From assembly GCF_028682395.1 (NCBI RefSeq), contig NZ_JANHLC010000003.1:558001-622000 (forward strand): a stretch of DNA of 64,000 bases, in the 5' to 3' direction. Positions 40,244-53,847 of the stretch are shown one piece after another. The stretch's first letter is position 1; every line of letters starts with the position of its first letter. This DNA is from Pseudomonas putida. Its GTDB lineage: Bacteria; Pseudomonadota; Gammaproteobacteria; Pseudomonadales; Pseudomonadaceae. The translations under genes were made by a program, and so were the position numbers. The notes under the pieces were generated by a model. It was not told where the DNA came from. It saw only the letters and a program-made list of their open reading frames with translations, and did no database searches.

Positions 40244-41347
40244 ATGCATTTCACCATTCAACGCGAAGCCCTGTTGAAACCCCTGCAACTGGTCGCAGGT
40301 GTCGTCGAGCGCCGACAGACCTTGCCGGTACTCTCTAACGTGCTGCTGGTTGTCGAAGGCCAGCAGCTCTCGCTCACAGGCACCGACCTTGAAGTCGAGC
40401 TGGTGGGTCGCGTCCAGCTGGAAGAGCCCGCAGAGCCAGGCGAAATCACTGTCCCGGCCCGCAAGCTGATGGACATCTGCAAAAGCCTGCCTAACGACGC
40501 TCTCATCGATATCAAGGTCGACGAGCAGAAGTTGGTGGTCAAGGCCGGCCGTAGCCGCTTTACCCTGTCCACGCTGCCAGCCAACGATTTCCCTACTGTC
40601 GAAGAAGGCCCGGGCTCGCTGACCTGTAGCCTGGAGCAAAGCAAGCTGCGCCGCCTGATCGAGCGCACCAGCTTTGCCATGGCCCAGCAGGATGTTCGCT
40701 ACTATCTCAATGGCATGTTGCTGGAAGTCTCTGCCGGGATCATCCGTGCAGTCGCGACTGACGGCCACCGCCTGGCCATGTGCTCGATGCAGGCCGATAT
40801 CGGTCAGCCGGACCGCCATCAGGTCATCGTGCCGCGCAAGGGTATCCTCGAGCTGGCACGCCTGCTGACCGAGCCAGATGGCAATGTGAGCATCGTTCTG
40901 GGGCAGCACCATATCCGTGCGACCACCGGCGAGTTCACCTTTACCTCCAAGCTGGTTGACGGAAAATTCCCTGACTACGAGCGTGTGCTGCCCAAAGGTG
41001 GCGACAAGCTGGTCCTTGGCGACCGCCAGGCCCTGCGCGAAGCCTTTAGCCGTACCGCCATTCTTTCCAACGAGAAGTACCGTGGCATCCGCCTGCAGTT
41101 GGCCAATGGCCAATTGAAGATCCAGGCGAACAACCCGGAACAGGAAGAGGCAGAAGAGGAAGTGGGCGTTGACTACAACGGCGGCTCCCTGGAGATTGGT
41201 TTCAACGTGAGCTACCTGCTCGACGTCCTGGGCGTGATGACCACTGAGCAAGTGCGTCTGATCCTGTCCGACTCCAACAGCAGCGCCCTGGTGCAGGAAT
41301 CGGATAACGATGACTCCGCCTACGTTGTTATGCCGATGCGCCTGTAA
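40244..41347 (+). CDS. dnaN: DNA polymerase III beta sliding clamp
   Basis: The 367-residue clamp begins HFTIQREALLKPLQLVAGVVERRQ and has three repeated clamp domains, ending VVMPMRL. It tethers polymerases and binds Hda and other partners. It lies 38 bases after dnaA, in one operon with recF and gyrB. Confidence 0.98.
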   Translation: MHFTIQREALLKPLQLVAGVVERRQTLPVLSNVLLVVEGQQLSLTGTDLEVELVGRVQLEEPAEPGEITVPARKLMDICKSLPNDALIDIKVDEQKLVVKAGRSRFTLSTLPANDFPTVEEGPGSLTCSLEQSKLRRLIERTSFAMAQQDVRYYLNGMLLEVSAGIIRAVATDGHRLAMCSMQADIGQPDRHQVIVPRKGILELARLLTEPDGNVSIVLGQHHIRATTGEFTFTSKLVDGKFPDYERVLPKGGDKLVLGDRQALREAFSRTAILSNEKYRGIRLQLANGQLKIQANNPEQEEAEEEVGVDYNGGSLEIGFNVSYLLDVLGVMTTEQVRLILSDSNSSALVQESDNDDSAYVVMPMRL

Positions 41348-41381
41348 GGACCGCGGCCACCTAATGTTCAGCCAGCGCTAG

Positions 41382-44907
<3,526 letters not shown>

Positions 44908-44994
44908 TTGCCGGCAGTGAGTGCCTGAAGGGCTTGCTTATCTTCGCAGTGCTGTTCCTTCGAGGATTGCTGGCTAATCCTTGAGGGGCAAGAA

Positions 44995-45029
44995 AATCCG
45001 GAATCTGATAAGGGTTCCGGATTTTTTTT
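44995..45029 (+). terminator. Terminator of the dnaA-dnaN-recF-gyrB operon
   Basis: AATCCGGAA (44995-45003) pairs with TTCCGGATT (45015-45023), followed by a run of T to 45029. It lies 88 bases after the gyrB stop codon. Confidence 0.9.
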
Positions 45030-45202
45030 GCCTGGCGTACAGAGTTACAGCACACACCTGTCTTGCCTGTTCTCCTATCCGTCGCAGCCACTCTGTGCTG
45101 ATGGGAGGCAGACCGAGGCGTTGCAATGGCAACGGCTGCGCGCTGGAAGCCGGCGCCGCGGTGCTCAAGAAGGATATGCTCGCGGCCGACGGTATTCGCA
45201 AT
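45030..45202. other. Gap between two terminators, no supported gene
   Basis: Overlapping short frames on both strands have no ribosome site or recognisable domain. Nothing further is seen. Confidence 0.5.
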
Positions 45203-45227
45203 AAAAAAGGGAGCCGATGGCTCCCTT
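45203..45227 (-). terminator. Terminator of the autotransporter gene
   Basis: AAGGGAGCC (45207-45215) pairs with GGCTCCCTT (45219-45227); the A-run at 45203-45208 gives a T-run for minus-strand transcripts. It lies 21 bases past the autotransporter stop codon. Confidence 0.85.
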
Positions 45228-45248
45228 ATTAAGTACCTGAGTTGACGC

Positions 45249-48200
45249 TTAGAACGGCTTTCTCAGATTGAACAACATCGATTGCGCCTTCTGTGCGCCC
45301 GAGCTCAGGGTGTACTGATACTCCATGTTCAGGCTGAAGTTGCTCTCGGTAAGCAAGCCAAGACCCAGGCCGAACACGCCACGATCCTGGCCAAGGGCGT
45401 CGAGTTTGACGTGGTACAGCGCACCGTCGCCGCTGACGCCGGCATAGCGCATCGCTGCATCCCCGGCTCCCTGGAAGTCGTGCTGGTACTCAATCCGCAG
45501 GCTTGGCGTGAGGATACCGATGCCCGTGGACCGTGCGTACTCGCTTCGCACGCCCAGGCTGGTGCTGGTGGTTTTCACCTTCTGCTCGTCATAGCTCAGG
45601 GTGAACATCTCATCGCCACGTTCACGGTACTTGTCGAGTGTCGCGTTGGCGAGGTCAAGACGAGCGTAGGGCGAGAGCAGCCAGTTTTCCTGGCGATACT
45701 CATAACCGGCCGCCAGCGAGAGGAAGACCTGGCTGCCGTCACGGTCGCCATTGACCATCCCGGCGGTGTCGGTGACATAACGGCGATTGTTGAAGGTCAG
45801 GCGCTGGTAACCCAGCACCCCGTCCAAATAGATGTTCTCGAATGGCCGGTAGCTGCCATACAGCGCCAGGCTGTAGCTGTCGGCCTGACTACGGCTACCG
45901 TTATCGCCGATATCGGTTTTGTCGTGGCCATAACCAAAGCCCAGGCCTACGGTCAGGTTGGGGGCCAGGCGGTAGTCCGCGCCCACGGACAAGCCCGAAG
46001 TGACGAACTCCTGATCCTGGCCCGATTTGCCGCTGGAGTCGTCACCCATGCTGATGGTGCCGCTGGTCCAGAATGCCAAGGGAGAGGTTGGTGCGTTGGC
46101 TGACTGGTTTCCGAGTTCCGGGGTCAGCTCGCCGGCCGAGTTTTTCTTCAGGGCTTGCGTGGGTTGGTTCGTCAGCCTGTTGCTCTGGTTCAAGCGCAGC
46201 GACTGATCGGACTGCAGTTTGGCGCTTTGGATCTGCATCCACTGGTCGATGCCAGTGGGGTCATCGCTCAGGTTCTGGCGCTGACGCTGGCGTTGCAGGC
46301 TGGCTGACGTCAGGGTGAAGCCATTGCTGAACGAACTGACGTTGCCTGCGTGCAGGGCCTCCAGGCGTTGCTGGAAGTTGCTGATCTGACCGCTGGCGAA
46401 GCGTCGGCTGCTGTTGGCCTGGGCATTGATCAAGCCTTGCACCTCGGCGTCCTTGGACGGATCACTGCGCGAGCTGAGGCTGATAGTGATCACGCCAGGG
46501 TTTGAGGTGCTGGAGGCATTGCTCAGGGTATAGGTCAGGGTGACCAGACCGCTGGCATCCGGATTGGGCACGAATCGCAGGCTGTAGTTATTACCGGGAG
46601 CAGGTGCCGCCAGCATTCTCATCCTGGCAGCGCCACCACCCACAGCACTGATCGTCGCGGTGCCGGCGTTCGCCGGGACCATGGAGATCAGGTTGGCCCC
46701 GGTGAATGGGCCCCCCGTAGCGTTACTTGTCAAATTGATCACTACCGGTTGGCCAGGGGCAGCACTGTTGATGGACTGTGTTGGGGCCACCGGGATTTCA
46801 TTGGCGACTCTCAGGGTGTAGCTCTGCGTGAGGGTCTCCGGTGCCCCGCCACTGTTATCACTGGCCATGATCGTGAACGGGAAGTCGCCACTTTCGGTGG
46901 GCTCGCCTGTTAGCGTGGCTGTGCTGGCGTTCCAGACCACCCCGGCGGGTAACGCACCGGTCTGTGCGAAGGTATAAGGCGCTAGGCCTCCGCTGGCGGT
47001 GAAGGTCTGCGAGAACGCAGTACCGGAGGTTGCGTTGAATGTTGTGGCCCCCGGGGAGAGGGTCAGTGCCGAAGCGGCGTTGACCGTCAGCGTAAAGGTT
47101 GCAGGATGAGTGAAAGGCCCGTCGCCCGTGCTGCTGTCCCGCGCGCTGACGGTGATCGAGAAGCTGCCGGCCTGGGTCGGGGTACCGGAGATGGTGACGC
47201 TGGTGGCCGTAGGATTGCTCACACTCAATCCACTCGGCAAGCCCAGGGCGGTGTAGCTGGAGTACGGTGCCTTACCGCCACTCCAGGTCAGGGTCTGGCT
47301 GTAAAGCACACCGCGAGTGGCAGTCCATGGGCCGGCTGGCGTGACGGTCTGCGTCGGTGGCGAAACGGTGATGGAGACCGTGGCGGGGGCGGAGGTGATT
47401 CCGTCCTTTGTCGCGCTATAGGTGAATGAATCCGCGCCCGAGTAGCCAGCGGTGGGTGTGTAGGTGATATCAGTGCCACTGGCGGTGGCGGAGCCATGCG
47501 CGGGGTTTGACACGACCGACACTGAGGTCGGTGAGCCGCCTTTGAGATCCAGTGCAATCGTATTGTCTGAGCTGCCATAGGGGACAGTAGCGATGACGGC
47601 GCCAACCATGACATCGACAAAGGTGAACCGGTCCGCTGCACCAGTAGCACTGGTTCCGCCTGCCGTTGTCACCTGGATACTGACTGTGCCCGTACCGGCC
47701 GGGGAGGTGGCAGTGATCTGGGAGTCGTTGTTGACCGTGAATGCGGCGGCGGTTGCACCAAAGGTGACTACCGTCGCGTTGGTAAAGCCTGTCCCCATGA
47801 TGGTGACGTGGGTGCCTCCGTCGGCCGGCCCGGTGGAGGTTGAAATGCTGTTCACCACCGGTGCCGCTACATAGGTGAACCTATCTGCCGCACTGGTGGC
47901 GCTGGTGCCGCCTGGCGTAATGACGGTTACATCGACTATGCCCGGGCTACCCGCCGGTGAGGTCGCGGTGATCTGCGTGTCATTGAGGAACGTAATGTTG
48001 TCAGCGGAAGTGGCGCCAAACTTCAAGCCCGTGGCCGTGAGAAAGCCTGATCCGGTAATCGTGACACTGGTGCCGCCCCCTGCTGGTCCGCGGTTCGGGG
48101 AAACCCCGTTGATCACTGGCACAGCACTGGGTGTGGCCGGGCTAGAGTCCGCCGATGCGCTGCCGCTGCCAACGGCGTTAGTGGCGGTGACGCTGAAGAT

Positions 48201-49658
48201 ATACGCGGTGCCGTTACTCAGACCGTTTACGATAATCGGGCTATTGCTCCCGGAGCCGGTGAAATTACCGGGAGTGGACGTGACGGTATAGCTGGTGATC
48301 GAGCTGCCGCCGTTGTTGGCTGGCGGGGTGAAACTCACCGAGGCCTGGCCGTTGCCAGTGGTGACTGCGCCTATCGTGGGTGCCAAGGGGACCACCGGGT
48401 TGACGGTGACAGTGACAGTGCCCGGGCTGGAAGTCCCCGCCGTGTTGGTCGCGGTATAGCTGAAGCTGTCCGAGCCGGCGAAACCGATGGTGGGGGTGTA
48501 GCTGATACTGTTGCCGCTGATGGTGGTTACACCGTGGCTGGCAGCGGTGGCTACCGCCACGCTAGTGGCCGCGCCGCCGCTCAAGGCGAGGGTGAGCGGA
48601 TTGGCGGTGCTATTGGTTGAAACCGAAACGTTGACGGGGCCGGCGACCGGCGGCTGGATGGCCGCAGTGACTTTGACAGTAAAGGGCGAGGTATCGCTGT
48701 ACGGTCCGCGGCCACCGGTTACGTCCGTGGACTTGAGGACAAAGCTGTAATCGCCTGTAGCGGTTGGCGTCCCGGACATTAAACCGCTGGTGGATACCAA
48801 GATGCCCGGCGGCAGGTTGCCAGACTCCACTGCATAACTATAAGGCGCGGTGCCGCCACTCGTGTTGAATTGATGGCTATAGGCTTGTGAAATGACACCT
48901 TGAGGCGGCGCAGGCGTGCTCGATATGGTCAGTGTCGCGAAGGCGATCGTGACTGAATAGTTTTTGATGGTGGTCAGCGGCGTGCCCGGCGTCGAGTCGG
49001 TGACCTTGACCGCAAAATCAAAGGAGTCGGATGCCCTTGGAATACCGGAAATGGTGCCGTTCGAGGTCAGGGTCAGGCCGGGAGGCAAGGTGTCGGTAGT
49101 CGTGTAGGTATAGGGGCCGACGCCCCCGGAAGCAGACATACTTACGCTGTAGGGCGTACCGATTGAGGGCGTCGATAAGCTCGCGGGTAGCACGCTGATG
49201 GGGGCGTTTGCGGGCAGGATGGTGACCGAGAAGCGGATATCGTTGGAGGCTTCATCCTGCAAGGTAAATGAGTCGGAGGTGGCTCCGTCGCCATTGTTCG
49301 TGTAGAACGCGATGCCGCTGCCGTTGAAGTCAAGGCCTGTTATCGTGCCGTGGGCAGGAGTCGGATGGTTATCCTGCAGGCCAAAAGGGCTGCAAGCCGA
49401 TAAATCAATAGTGTGCTTGTCGCCCGAGGCGACCGTAAACGTCTGGTCCGGGGCGCAGATCTGGCTGTCGGCTGCCAGCGTTGGGTTCGCCCCCAGGGCC
49501 AGTAGCATCAGGCACAACGAGACGAACAGCAGCGAAAGGCCACGGCTTTCGCCTATGACGGTTCTGCGACCTGATCGCTGACGTTGGGACACCATTGAAA
49601 AAAGGGTCGCAAATGACCACTCCCGTATATCGGCTACCGCGCTGCCAGGACGCAACAT
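45249..49658 (-). CDS. Ig-like/IPT-domain autotransporter (type V secreted surface protein)
   Basis: The 1469-residue protein has a long signal peptide (hydrophobic core LLFVSLCLMLLALGANPTLA). A passenger of repeated modules follows: putative Ig domains (PPGLTLTSNGTISGIP type, at least four), cadherin/tandem-type repeats (GFAGSDSFSYTATN, GYSGADSFTYSATK), one fibronectin III-like unit and two IPT/TIG units (GPAGGGTSVTITGSGF, GPADGGTHVTIMGTGF). The last about 280 residues are an autotransporter beta-barrel ending in NLRKPF. The ATG at 49658 has GGGAGA 6 bases upstream. It is likely an adhesin, though its ligand is unknown. Confidence 0.88.
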   Translation of the reverse strand: MLRPGSAVADIREWSFATLFSMVSQRQRSGRRTVIGESRGLSLLFVSLCLMLLALGANPTLAADSQICAPDQTFTVASGDKHTIDLSACSPFGLQDNHPTPAHGTITGLDFNGSGIAFYTNNGDGATSDSFTLQDEASNDIRFSVTILPANAPISVLPASLSTPSIGTPYSVSMSASGGVGPYTYTTTDTLPPGLTLTSNGTISGIPRASDSFDFAVKVTDSTPGTPLTTIKNYSVTIAFATLTISSTPAPPQGVISQAYSHQFNTSGGTAPYSYAVESGNLPPGILVSTSGLMSGTPTATGDYSFVLKSTDVTGGRGPYSDTSPFTVKVTAAIQPPVAGPVNVSVSTNSTANPLTLALSGGAATSVAVATAASHGVTTISGNSISYTPTIGFAGSDSFSYTATNTAGTSSPGTVTVTVNPVVPLAPTIGAVTTGNGQASVSFTPPANNGGSSITSYTVTSTPGNFTGSGSNSPIIVNGLSNGTAYIFSVTATNAVGSGSASADSSPATPSAVPVINGVSPNRGPAGGGTSVTITGSGFLTATGLKFGATSADNITFLNDTQITATSPAGSPGIVDVTVITPGGTSATSAADRFTYVAAPVVNSISTSTGPADGGTHVTIMGTGFTNATVVTFGATAAAFTVNNDSQITATSPAGTGTVSIQVTTAGGTSATGAADRFTFVDVMVGAVIATVPYGSSDNTIALDLKGGSPTSVSVVSNPAHGSATASGTDITYTPTAGYSGADSFTYSATKDGITSAPATVSITVSPPTQTVTPAGPWTATRGVLYSQTLTWSGGKAPYSSYTALGLPSGLSVSNPTATSVTISGTPTQAGSFSITVSARDSSTGDGPFTHPATFTLTVNAASALTLSPGATTFNATSGTAFSQTFTASGGLAPYTFAQTGALPAGVVWNASTATLTGEPTESGDFPFTIMASDNSGGAPETLTQSYTLRVANEIPVAPTQSINSAAPGQPVVINLTSNATGGPFTGANLISMVPANAGTATISAVGGGAARMRMLAAPAPGNNYSLRFVPNPDASGLVTLTYTLSNASSTSNPGVITISLSSRSDPSKDAEVQGLINAQANSSRRFASGQISNFQQRLEALHAGNVSSFSNGFTLTSASLQRQRQRQNLSDDPTGIDQWMQIQSAKLQSDQSLRLNQSNRLTNQPTQALKKNSAGELTPELGNQSANAPTSPLAFWTSGTISMGDDSSGKSGQDQEFVTSGLSVGADYRLAPNLTVGLGFGYGHDKTDIGDNGSRSQADSYSLALYGSYRPFENIYLDGVLGYQRLTFNNRRYVTDTAGMVNGDRDGSQVFLSLAAGYEYRQENWLLSPYARLDLANATLDKYRERGDEMFTLSYDEQKVKTTSTSLGVRSEYARSTGIGILTPSLRIEYQHDFQGAGDAAMRYAGVSGDGALYHVKLDALGQDRGVFGLGLGLLTESNFSLNMEYQYTLSSGAQKAQSMLFNLRKPF

Positions 49659-50231
49659 ACGTTCTCCCAATACAGATTTTTTTGCTTATTGTTAAAGAGG
49701 GTGGGACGGTTTCAGGGGAAGTCGGCTGTCAGCCTGGGGGAGGCAGTGGGGGCCGGTAGGCACCGCTTGATCGTCGAAGCATTGCTGTCCCCATCCTTAG
49801 GTAAACTCAAGCCCGACCAGAGGTGTGCCTGTCAGAGTGTTCAAGAAAACGGTCACGCGCTCACGAAGTGGCTTCCACTCAGCACGGGTTTTTGTGACTA
49901 ATTATCTCGAAATTGCCTGATTGTGCGGGTATTGCCGAGGGTTGTCTGTAGTTCTATCAATGATTTCTAATTATTTTTGAACCAAAATGCAGTTTTCCTG
50001 TCCCGCGCGTTTTGCGAGCGGGCCTGATCTTTAAGGGACACCTCACGCCCATTTTTCACCCACCAGGACAGCCAAGGGACGGATCCGTCCTCAATAACCG
50101 TCTGTGCCGAACAGGTTTTTAGGGGAATGGTGCTGAAGAAAAGCGTCGAAAGTCGTCGCCTGAGACAGGTCGGCTCTGATGCCTGGCGCACATGCTGGGC
50201 TCTGTACCGAAAATGCTGTTTTGCCAGGCAC
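49659..50231. other. Gap upstream of the autotransporter, no supported gene
   Basis: The region should hold the promoter of the leftward autotransporter gene near 49670-49760. A 93-codon minus-strand frame (49967-50248) runs across the neighbouring terminator hairpin and is not credible. No RNA gene is recognised. Confidence 0.5.
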
Positions 50232-50256
50232 AAAAAAGCCGGCATCAATGCCGGCT
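50232..50256 (-). terminator. Terminator of the acyltransferase-gmhB-glyS-glyQ cluster
   Basis: AGCCGGCAT (50237-50245) pairs with ATGCCGGCT (50248-50256), with an A-run at 50232-50237 that becomes a T-run on the minus strand. It lies about 135 bases past the acyltransferase stop codon. Confidence 0.8.
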
Positions 50257-50391
50257 ATTGAGTCGCTTAGAAAAACTTATGCACGTTTTTAATAAAACTG
50301 TAGCTTAAAGAAATAAGCTTATAAATCATTGGCTTAGTTACTGTTTACACCGATCAGAAAAAATCTTGTGCACACGTTATCCACAATTTTT

Positions 50392-51162
50392 TCAGACCGC
50401 AGCGCGCTCTTCATTGGCCGGAGTTGCAGGCAACGAACCCATCTCGCGCTGCGCCTGCTCATTCCAGGCCTGAACCCGGTCATTAAGCTCGGCAATGGCC
50501 CGTGGACCGGTGCCCTGGGCGTACATGGGAGCGCCGATAACCACCTGGATGGTGCCGGCACGTTTGGCCCAGCCTTCTTTTGGCCAGAACTTGCCGGCGT
50601 TGTGCGCCACCGGCAGGACGGGCAGCTCGGCATTCACTGCCAGGGCACTGCCGCTGCGCGAAAATTTGCCGACCTGGCCAAACGGGACGCGAGTGCCTTC
50701 GGGGAAAATAAGCACCCAGACATTGTCTTTGAGCAACTCGTCGCCCTTCTGTGCGACAACCTTGAGCGCGGCCTTGGGGTTATCCCGGTTGATCGCGATG
50801 GGTCGCAGCATGGCCATGGCCCAGCCAAAGAACGGCACGTAGAGCAGTTCCCGCTTGAGCACCTGGCTCAGGGGCTGGAAGTAGGCGGAGAGGAAGAAGG
50901 TCTCCCAGGTACTCTGGTGATTGGAAACGATGACGCAGGGCCGCTCGGGAACGTTCTCGGCGCCAATGACCTGGAACTTGATGCCCAGAAACGTCTTGGT
51001 CAGCCACAACGCGCAGCGGCACCAGTAGACGTTGATAAAGCGATAGCGCGCCTTGAAGGGCAGGAAAGGTGCGATGAAAAAGCTCAGGGAACACCACAGC
51101 AGGGAGCTGGTGCCCAGCAGCAGGTAAAAGAAGAAGATTCTGAATGCCTGCAGGATCGACAT
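50392..51162 (-). CDS. 1-acyl-glycerol-3-phosphate acyltransferase (PlsC family)
   Basis: The 256-residue membrane enzyme has an N-terminal hydrophobic segment, the acyltransferase box NHQSTWE (H-X4-E rather than the usual H-X4-D), the second motif near LLYVPFFGWAM and FPEGTR. It makes phosphatidic acid from lysophosphatidic acid. The H-X4-E form recurs in a Pseudomonas subgroup and need not be inactive. It lies 78 bases after gmhB. Confidence 0.9.
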   Translation of the reverse strand: MSILQAFRIFFFYLLLGTSSLLWCSLSFFIAPFLPFKARYRFINVYWCRCALWLTKTFLGIKFQVIGAENVPERPCVIVSNHQSTWETFFLSAYFQPLSQVLKRELLYVPFFGWAMAMLRPIAINRDNPKAALKVVAQKGDELLKDNVWVLIFPEGTRVPFGQVGKFSRSGSALAVNAELPVLPVAHNAGKFWPKEGWAKRAGTIQVVIGAPMYAQGTGPRAIAELNDRVQAWNEQAQREMGSLPATPANEERAAV

Positions 51163-51240
51163 AGCGTCATTTACCGTTGCGAGCGCTGCCCGCCTGTTTG
51201 AAGCGCGCCTCGATTGCCTGGATAGGTCGTCGAAGGTGCT

Positions 51241-51789
51241 CTAGTTGTGGATAAGTTCTGCGGCAACCGCCGCCAGATCGTCAAAAATCAAAGTGCCCAC
51301 CGGCAGGGATTTGGCCAGGGTCTTCTCGCCTTTTCCGGTTTTCACCAGAACAGGCTGAGAATCGACGGCCCGAGCGGCCTCCAGGTCACTCAGGCTGTCG
51401 CCGACAAACCACAGATGGCTCAGATCGGCACCGTAGTGCGCGGCAATGGCTTGCAGCATGCCGGGCTTGGGCTTGCGGCAGGCGCAGCCCTCGTCCGGAC
51501 CATGGGGGCAATAGACCACGAGGCCGAGTTCGCCGCCCTGCTCCGCCACCAACCTGCGCAAGTGCGCGTGCATGGCGTCCAGGGTGGCGATGTCGTAGTA
51601 GCCGCGAGCGATGCCGGACTGGTTGGTGGCCACGGCCACCGTCCAGCCAGCCTTGCTCAGCTGTGCAATTGCGCTGATCGCGCCGGGCAGCGGGATCCAC
51701 TCCTCCACCGACTTGATATACGCGTCGGAGTCGTAGTTGATCACCCCGTCCCGATCGAGAATCAGCAGCTTCACGGCCTCGTCCTTCAT
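51241..51789 (-). CDS. gmhB: D,D-heptose 1,7-bisphosphate phosphatase
   Basis: The 182-residue HAD-family phosphatase has the nucleophile motif LILDRDGVIN, the second motif VATNQSGIARGYY, a zinc-binding CPHGPDEGCACRKPKPGM and the acidic motif FVGDSLSDLEAA. It acts in ADP-heptose synthesis for the LPS core. It starts 3 bases after glyS. A DnaA box (TGTGGATAA, 51246-51254) lies over its 3' end. Confidence 0.94.
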   Translation of the reverse strand: MKDEAVKLLILDRDGVINYDSDAYIKSVEEWIPLPGAISAIAQLSKAGWTVAVATNQSGIARGYYDIATLDAMHAHLRRLVAEQGGELGLVVYCPHGPDEGCACRKPKPGMLQAIAAHYGADLSHLWFVGDSLSDLEAARAVDSQPVLVKTGKGEKTLAKSLPVGTLIFDDLAAVAAELIHN

Positions 51790-51792
51790 CGA

Positions 51793-53847
51793 TCAGCCCA
51801 GCAAGGAGATATCGGCAACCCCGAGGAACAACCCGCGCAGGCGGGCCAGCAACGCATAGCGGTTGGCCCGCACGTTGGCATCTTCGGCATTGACCATCAC
51901 GGCCTCGAAGAACGCATCGACCGGTTCACGCAGCGAGGCCAGGCGAGCCAGCGCTTCGTTGTACTGACGTGCGGCGGCCATCGGCTGCACGGCCTGGTCG
52001 GCCTGCTGGATCGCCGAGTACAGCGAGAACTCGTTGGCATTGTCGAAGTACTTCGGCTCGACCGTGGTCGCGATGCTGCCTTCGGTTTTGCTCAGCAGGT
52101 TCGACACGCGCTTGTTCACCGCAGCCAGGGCCGCGGCTTCAGGCAACTGGCGGAACTTCTGCACTGCCTGGACGCGTTGGTCGAAGTCCAGGGCCGAGCC
52201 CGGCTTCAGCGCCCGTACCGACAGGTAGGTCGCGACATCGACGCCTTCGTCTTCGTAACGCGCCCGCAGGCGATCGAAGATGAATTCCAGCACCTGCTCG
52301 GCCAGGCCGGCAGCCTTGACCTTGGCGCCAAAGGCGTTGACGGTGAATGCCACGGCTTCGGTCAGGTCCAGGTCGAGTTGCTTGTCGATCAGGATGCGCA
52401 GCACGCCGAGGGCGGCACGACGCAGGGCATAGGGGTCTTTGCTACCGGTGGGCAGCATGCCGATCCCGAAGATCCCGACCAGGGTATCGAGCTTGTCGGC
52501 GATGGCCACGGCGGCACCGGTCAGGGTGCTTGGCAGCTCAGCGCCCGCGCCACGAGGCATGTACTGCTCGTTCAGCGCCAAGGCGACATCCTGCGGCTCG
52601 CCATCGTTGAGTGCGTAGTAGTAGCCGGCAACGCCCTGCATTTCCGGGAACTCGCCGACCATTTCGGTGGCCAGGTCGCACTTGGACAGCAAGCCTGCGC
52701 GGGCAGCGCGCTGGGCATCGCCACCGATGCGTGGGGCAATGAAGGCGGCCAGTCGGGAAACCCGTTCGGCCTTGTCGAATACGCTGCCCAGCTTCTCCTG
52801 GAACACCACGTTCTGCAGGCGTAGGTTGAAATCCTCCAGGCGCTGCTTCTTGTCCTGCTTGAAGAAGAACTCGGCGTCGGTCAGGCGCGGGCGAACCACC
52901 TTCTCGTTACCGGAGATGATCTGCTGCGGGTCCTTGCTCTCGATGTTGGCCACGGTAATAAAACGTGGCAGCAACTTGCCGTCGGCATCTAGCAGGCAGA
53001 AGTACTTCTGGTTGTCCTGCATGGTGGTGATCAGCGCTTCCTGGGGCACATCGAGGAAACGCTCCTCGAACGAGCACACCAGTGGCACTGGCCACTCGAC
53101 CAGCGCGGTCACTTCATCCAGCAAGTTAGGCGGCACGATGGCGGTGCCTTCCTGCAGGGTGGCCAGTTCGGCGGTGCGCTTGGCGATCAGTTCGCGACGC
53201 TCGTTGGCGTCGGCCAGGACGTAGGCGGCACGCAGATCGGCCAGGTAGTTGGCCGGCGCGCTGATGGTTACGTTCTCTGGATGGTGGAAGCGGTGACCAC
53301 GCGAATCACGGCCGGCTTTCTGGGCCAGGATCGTGCAGTCGACCACCTGGTCGCCCAGCAGCATGACCAGCCACTGGGTTGGGCGGACAAACTCTTCCTT
53401 GCGGGCAGCCCAGCGCATGCGCTTGGGAATCGGCAGGTCGTTGAGCGAGTCCTCGACGATGGTCGGCAGCAGGCTGGCCGTCGGCTTGCCTTCGATGCGC
53501 TGGTTGTAGCGCAGCTTCGGGCCGCTCTGATCGATTTCGCTCAGGTCCACGCCACACTTCTTGGCGAAGCCCAGGGCAGCCTGGGTCGGGTTGCCGTCGG
53601 CATCGAAGGCGGCCTGACGTGGCGGGCCATCGAGGTTGATGCTGCGGTCCGGCTGCTGGGTGGCCAACTGAGTAATCAGGACTGCCAGGCGGCGCGGTGC
53701 GGCGTAGACCTGCTTGGTGGCATAGCTCAGGCCGGCGGCTTGCAGGCCTTTGTCGATCCCGGCCAGAAAGGCTTCGGCCAGGGTGTTCAGGGCCTTGGGT
53801 GGCAGCTCTTCGGTGCCCAGTTCAACCAGGAAATCTTCAGCACTCAT
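51793..53847 (-). CDS. glyS: Glycyl-tRNA synthetase beta subunit
   Basis: The 684-residue subunit begins [21 protein letters not shown] and ends with the C-terminal tRNA-binding helices ([22 protein letters not shown]). With GlyQ it forms the alpha2beta2 enzyme. It overlaps glyQ as ATGA. Confidence 0.97.
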   Translation of the reverse strand: MSAEDFLVELGTEELPPKALNTLAEAFLAGIDKGLQAAGLSYATKQVYAAPRRLAVLITQLATQQPDRSINLDGPPRQAAFDADGNPTQAALGFAKKCGVDLSEIDQSGPKLRYNQRIEGKPTASLLPTIVEDSLNDLPIPKRMRWAARKEEFVRPTQWLVMLLGDQVVDCTILAQKAGRDSRGHRFHHPENVTISAPANYLADLRAAYVLADANERRELIAKRTAELATLQEGTAIVPPNLLDEVTALVEWPVPLVCSFEERFLDVPQEALITTMQDNQKYFCLLDADGKLLPRFITVANIESKDPQQIISGNEKVVRPRLTDAEFFFKQDKKQRLEDFNLRLQNVVFQEKLGSVFDKAERVSRLAAFIAPRIGGDAQRAARAGLLSKCDLATEMVGEFPEMQGVAGYYYALNDGEPQDVALALNEQYMPRGAGAELPSTLTGAAVAIADKLDTLVGIFGIGMLPTGSKDPYALRRAALGVLRILIDKQLDLDLTEAVAFTVNAFGAKVKAAGLAEQVLEFIFDRLRARYEDEGVDVATYLSVRALKPGSALDFDQRVQAVQKFRQLPEAAALAAVNKRVSNLLSKTEGSIATTVEPKYFDNANEFSLYSAIQQADQAVQPMAAARQYNEALARLASLREPVDAFFEAVMVNAEDANVRANRYALLARLRGLFLGVADISLLG

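Noticed and set aside
44974..45232. Short frames after gyrB on both strands
   Set aside because: They cover two terminator hairpins and have no recognisable features.
49967..50248. 93-codon minus-strand frame in the gap after the autotransporter
   Set aside because: It begins inside a terminator hairpin and has no domain or ribosome site.
51247..52824. 525-codon frame opposite gmhB and glyS
   Set aside because: Antisense to two core genes and spans their junction.
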